From NCBI RefSeq assembly GCF_000317555.1, contig NC_019745.1, positions 496,001-560,000 of the forward strand: DNA of 64,000 nucleotides. Direction: 5' to 3'. Each line of letters starts with the position of its first letter. Within the stretch, counting starts at the first letter, position 1. This DNA comes from Gloeocapsa sp. PCC 7428 (lineage in GTDB: Bacteria; Cyanobacteriota; Cyanobacteriia; Cyanobacteriales; Chroococcidiopsidaceae). The translations under genes and the position numbers were made by a program. This document shows, in pieces, positions 61,389 to 64,000 of the stretch. A model generated the notes under the pieces. It searched no databases. It had not been told where the DNA came from and worked only from the letters and a program-made list of their open reading frames with translations.

Positions 61389-61417
61389 GTACGGGCAAGG
61401 CAATGCCTTGCCCGTAC
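61389..61417. repeat. perfect 14-bp-arm palindrome between urtB and urtC
   Basis: GTACGGGCAAGGCA (61389-61402) and TGCCTTGCCCGTAC (61404-61417) are exact inverted repeats around a single A, within a CGCCCC...GGCG-like dispersed element. In the urt transcript this would form a very stable hairpin and could cause partial termination or stabilise the upstream urtAB message. The same word family is a common cyanobacterial spacer repeat. Confidence 0.8.
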
Positions 61418-61434
61418 GCCCCTACACCCCTGCT

Positions 61435-62589
61435 TCACGCATCGACTGTGCGACCTTTCTGCGGGAATATTCCACCAGGACGCACCTGCAAAAACGCGAT
61501 AATTAACGCAAATACCATTACCTTCGCCATACTTGTCGTTGCAAAGAAGGTGAAGAAATCTGCCAGCGGCTGAATTGGTGTAAATAGGATTGCCAACGTA
61601 CCTGAACCAACGAGATAATTAACAATACCAATCGCTAAAGCAGCAACGATCGTACCCACGAGCTTGCCTACACCGCCAACTACTACAACCATGAAGGTAT
61701 CGACAATGTAGTTTTGTCCGGTATTAGGTCCGACAGAACCGAGATAACTAATTGCACAGCCTGCAACGCCAGCTAAGCCCGAACCAAGCGCAAACGTAAG
61801 TGCATCTACTTTCTGCGTAGGAATTCCCAAACACGAACTCATGCTACGATTTTGCGTGACAGCGCGGATGCGTAATCCCCAAGGCGATCGCTGTAAGAAG
61901 TAGTAAAGCCCAGCAACGCAGACGATTGTTAAAGCAATGATAAATAATCGTGCATACGGCAATTGAAAGTTACCTAAGGGTAAACCACCACGCAGCCAAG
62001 TCGGTGCGGATACATCGACGTTTTGTGCGCCAAACCAAGGTTTTGTAACGGCTAATTGATACGTATCAGCGAGGAATCTACCAGCAGCGATCGCAATTCC
62101 CAACGATAATGGTAATAATGCGGCGACGAACCATTTACGCTGAGGACTTTGACGGCGATTTAATATCCACAAACCACCAAAAAATAACAAACAAAAGATT
62201 CCTATCCCGATTACCAAAACCCAATTTACACTGCGTACAAACTGCTGCAAAATTAAACTCACGCCCCAAGTTGCTAGCAGTGTTTCTAAAGGTCGTCCGT
62301 AGAGATAACGAATGACTCCACGTTCGAGAATCAATCCCACTCCCGCCGTGACCAAAAATGCCAAGATGAGCGCAAAAAAGATATAAATATCAAAAAAAGG
62401 TTCAGCGAACTGTCGAAAGCCATTTTGGACGACAAACGTAGTGTATGCGCCAAGCATCATCAACTCACCATGTGCTAAATTGATGACTCCCATCAGTCCA
62501 AAAACAATCGCGAGTCCTAGCGCTGCAATCAGTAAAACAGCACCAATACTAATCCCATTAAATAAGCCGTCAAACAATCCTATTAGCAC
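61435..62589 (-). CDS. urtB: urea ABC transporter permease UrtB
   Basis: 384 residues of the LivH-type permease family. FGLMGVINLAHGELMMLGAY is the diagnostic N-terminal segment, and LRIRAVTQNRSMSSCLGIPT the coupling loop. A cytoplasmic-periplasmic insertion around 125-220 is longer than in LivH, as usual for UrtB. Downstream of urtA by 98 bp; that spacer has the ATTACC heptamer words. Confidence 0.95.
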   Translation of the reverse strand: MLIGLFDGLFNGISIGAVLLIAALGLAIVFGLMGVINLAHGELMMLGAYTTFVVQNGFRQFAEPFFDIYIFFALILAFLVTAGVGLILERGVIRYLYGRPLETLLATWGVSLILQQFVRSVNWVLVIGIGIFCLLFFGGLWILNRRQSPQRKWFVAALLPLSLGIAIAAGRFLADTYQLAVTKPWFGAQNVDVSAPTWLRGGLPLGNFQLPYARLFIIALTIVCVAGLYYFLQRSPWGLRIRAVTQNRSMSSCLGIPTQKVDALTFALGSGLAGVAGCAISYLGSVGPNTGQNYIVDTFMVVVVGGVGKLVGTIVAALAIGIVNYLVGSGTLAILFTPIQPLADFFTFFATTSMAKVMVFALIIAFLQVRPGGIFPQKGRTVDA

Positions 62590-62687
62590 TTATCTTCTCC
62601 CACTACGGAGTTAAAGAACAGGTAATAGGTAATTGCTAATTGGTAAGTAAGAATTTATATAGACCAATTACCCATTACCACTCATCT

Positions 62688-64000
62688 TTAAGTCATTTTG
62701 AATCTGCCACCTTTGTTAGGATCAGACCAATCACAAGCATATCCTTTTGTTTCTTTCACGAATTGATTCCAAGGAATTGGTTCAACGGCTGAATCAGTAG
62801 AATTAATGATTTCAAACATTCCATCATCTCTGACTTCGCCGATACGCACCACCTTAGAAATATGGTGGTTAGGCTGCATTGTAACTGTACCTTCTGGAGC
62901 ATCTAAAGTTTGCCCATAAGCCGCCGCACGTACCTTTGCTAAATCCTCCGCTGTACCTGCTTTTTCTACCGCTTGCTTCCACAAATAAACGGCAATATAA
63001 GCAGCTTCCATCGGATCGTTCGTGACGCGGTCTTGTCCATATTTTTGCTTGAAAGCTTGGACAAATCTTTGGTTTGCTGGTGTCTCTACTGTCTGGAAAT
63101 AGTTCCACGCAGCGTAATGACCTTTAAGATAATCAGCACCAATGGCTCTTACTTCTTCTTCAGCGATACTCACTGACATCGAAGGATAGCGATCGGGTGT
63201 CAATCCTGCGCCTTGTAACTGCTTAAAGAATGCTACATTACTATCACCATTTAAAGTGTTATAAATGACACCGCCATTGGGTAATGCTTGACGAATTTTA
63301 GTGATAATTGGTGTAACTTCGGTGTTACCTAAAGGTAGATAGTCTTCGCCAACAATTCTGCCGCCCTTTTCTGCGACTTGCGCTTTAATGATAGTATTGG
63401 CAGTACGCGGAAAAACGTAATCTGAACCTACTAGAAAGAAGTCTTTGCCTTTATTTTGCAACAACCAATCGACTGATGGTTCAATTTGTTGATTCGGCGC
63501 TGCACCAGTATAAAAGATATTTTTAGAACATTCTTGTCCTTCATATTGCACTGGATACCAGAGCATATGATCTCTTTGTTCAAAAACAGGTAGAACATTC
63601 TTACGACTTGCCGAAGTCCAACACCCAAAAACCGCAACAACTCGATCTTGGTCAATTAATTTAGTTGCTTTTTCTCTAAAAGTATCCCAGTTGGAAGCAC
63701 CATCTTCTACGATCGCTTCGATGCGTCTACCAAGAACGCCACCAGCATTATTAATTTCTTCAATCGCTAGCTGTTCTGCATCGACAACGCTTTGTTCGCT
63801 AATTGCCATTGTGCCACTGAGCGAGTGCAAGATTCCTACTTTAATCGTGTCTCCACCACTCGCAGTCGTTGTTGTACTAGCTGGCGATGACGCATTCGTT
63901 GCACTCGTTGTTGTTTGGTTATTGGTACAAGCCTTTAAAAAAAGACTAGAACCAAGAGTTGCGGAACCATATACAAGAAATTTACGCCTATTAAATCTGC
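62688..64000 (-). CDS. urtA: urea ABC transporter substrate-binding protein UrtA (5' end cut by window edge)
   Basis: The frame runs off the right edge. It is open continuously past the internal TTG at 63830. Reading inward from 64000 it gives [20 protein letters not shown] and LKAC, a twin-arginine signal (RRKFL) with a lipobox-like LKAC, then a Ser/Thr linker and [20 protein letters not shown], the start of the mature type I binding domain. The body carries [40 protein letters not shown] and [18 protein letters not shown]-type ends. Captures urea (or short amides) in the periplasm. Confidence 0.95.
   Translation of the reverse strand, partial: RFNRRKFLVYGSATLGSSLFLKACTNNQTTTSATNASSPASTTTTASGGDTIKVGILHSLSGTMAISEQSVVDAEQLAIEEINNAGGVLGRRIEAIVEDGASNWDTFREKATKLIDQDRVVAVFGCWTSASRKNVLPVFEQRDHMLWYPVQYEGQECSKNIFYTGAAPNQQIEPSVDWLLQNKGKDFFLVGSDYVFPRTANTIIKAQVAEKGGRIVGEDYLPLGNTEVTPIITKIRQALPNGGVIYNTLNGDSNVAFFKQLQGAGLTPDRYPSMSVSIAEEEVRAIGADYLKGHYAAWNYFQTVETPANQRFVQAFKQKYGQDRVTNDPMEAAYIAVYLWKQAVEKAGTAEDLAKVRAAAYGQTLDAPEGTVTMQPNHHISKVVRIGEVRDDGMFEIINSTDSAVEPIPWNQFVKETKGYACDWSDPNKGGRFKMT

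Overview
The window is chromosomal DNA from a cyanobacterium. The HIP1 octamer GCGATCGC is scattered through genes and spacers. The window also holds cyanobacterial marker genes: ferredoxin-thioredoxin reductase ftrC, a complete urtABCDE-type urea transporter, a TonB receptor with an N-terminal AMIN domain, a DUF3110 protein, and heptamer and hairpin dispersed repeats typical of larger cyanobacterial genomes. The style suggests a Chroococcidiopsis/Gloeocapsa-like or filamentous lineage, but the species cannot be fixed from the sequence alone.

Layout: 0-6 kb holds the 3' end of a GntR-type regulator, a MarC membrane protein, an alpha/beta hydrolase, and the tig-clpP-clpX protein quality-control cluster (minus strand). 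At 6.7-10.7 kb lies the divergent asd-dapA-rnj group (aspartate-family amino acids plus RNase J). At 11-21.3 kb are mostly single genes: an orphan Mo-nitrogenase C-terminal-domain protein, an aldo/keto reductase, a secreted protein, rpmF, a molybdopterin oxidoreductase, an aldehyde dehydrogenase, a response-regulator/kinase hybrid, an orphan ureC and a TM2 protein. At 21.4-23.7 kb a small XRE-type regulator occurs as two intact copies plus a decayed fragment; one copy faces an unknown gene across an iteron-bearing promoter. At 24-26 kb are small secreted proteins of unknown function. At 26-32.8 kb are typA, a DUF58 protein, ftrC-DUF309 and an lptA-lptB-lptF/G export set.

33-45.6 kb is an iron/siderophore uptake island. 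A five-gene minus-strand operon (exporter-fold ABC half-transporter, isoprenylcysteine-methyltransferase-like membrane enzyme, small SpoIIAA-like protein, a substrate-binding protein lacking a signal peptide, second ABC half-transporter) starts behind a good Fur-box match that overlaps the likely promoter. A PchR/YbtA-like AraC regulator is transcribed divergently, and an AMIN-TonB receptor plus a FecB-type lipoprotein lie farther on. Between regulator and receptor sit an antitoxin, a truncated toxin, and an ISAs1-like insertion sequence nested inside a hairpin repeat.

45.6-47.6 kb carries a DUF433/DUF5615 toxin-antitoxin-like pair and an Rpn/DUF4351 nuclease gene, each bracketed by copies of one HIP1-rich repeat of about 62 bp. 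At 47.6-57.9 kb are murQ, DUF3110, a giant TamB protein with near-identical internal repeats, a lone sugar ABC permease, a fructosamine-kinase-like protein, an M16 protease and a small membrane protein. At 58.2 kb a free-standing plus-strand hairpin with a T-run is a candidate small RNA. From 58.5 kb to the right edge runs urtE-D-C-B-A (minus strand, urtA cut by the edge).

No tRNA, rRNA or CRISPR array was seen. The most unusual parts are the Fur-fronted YbtPQ/IrtAB-like operon with its signal-less binding protein and methyltransferase, the triplicated XRE module with its iterons, and the repeat-bracketed cassettes at 45.6-47.6 kb.
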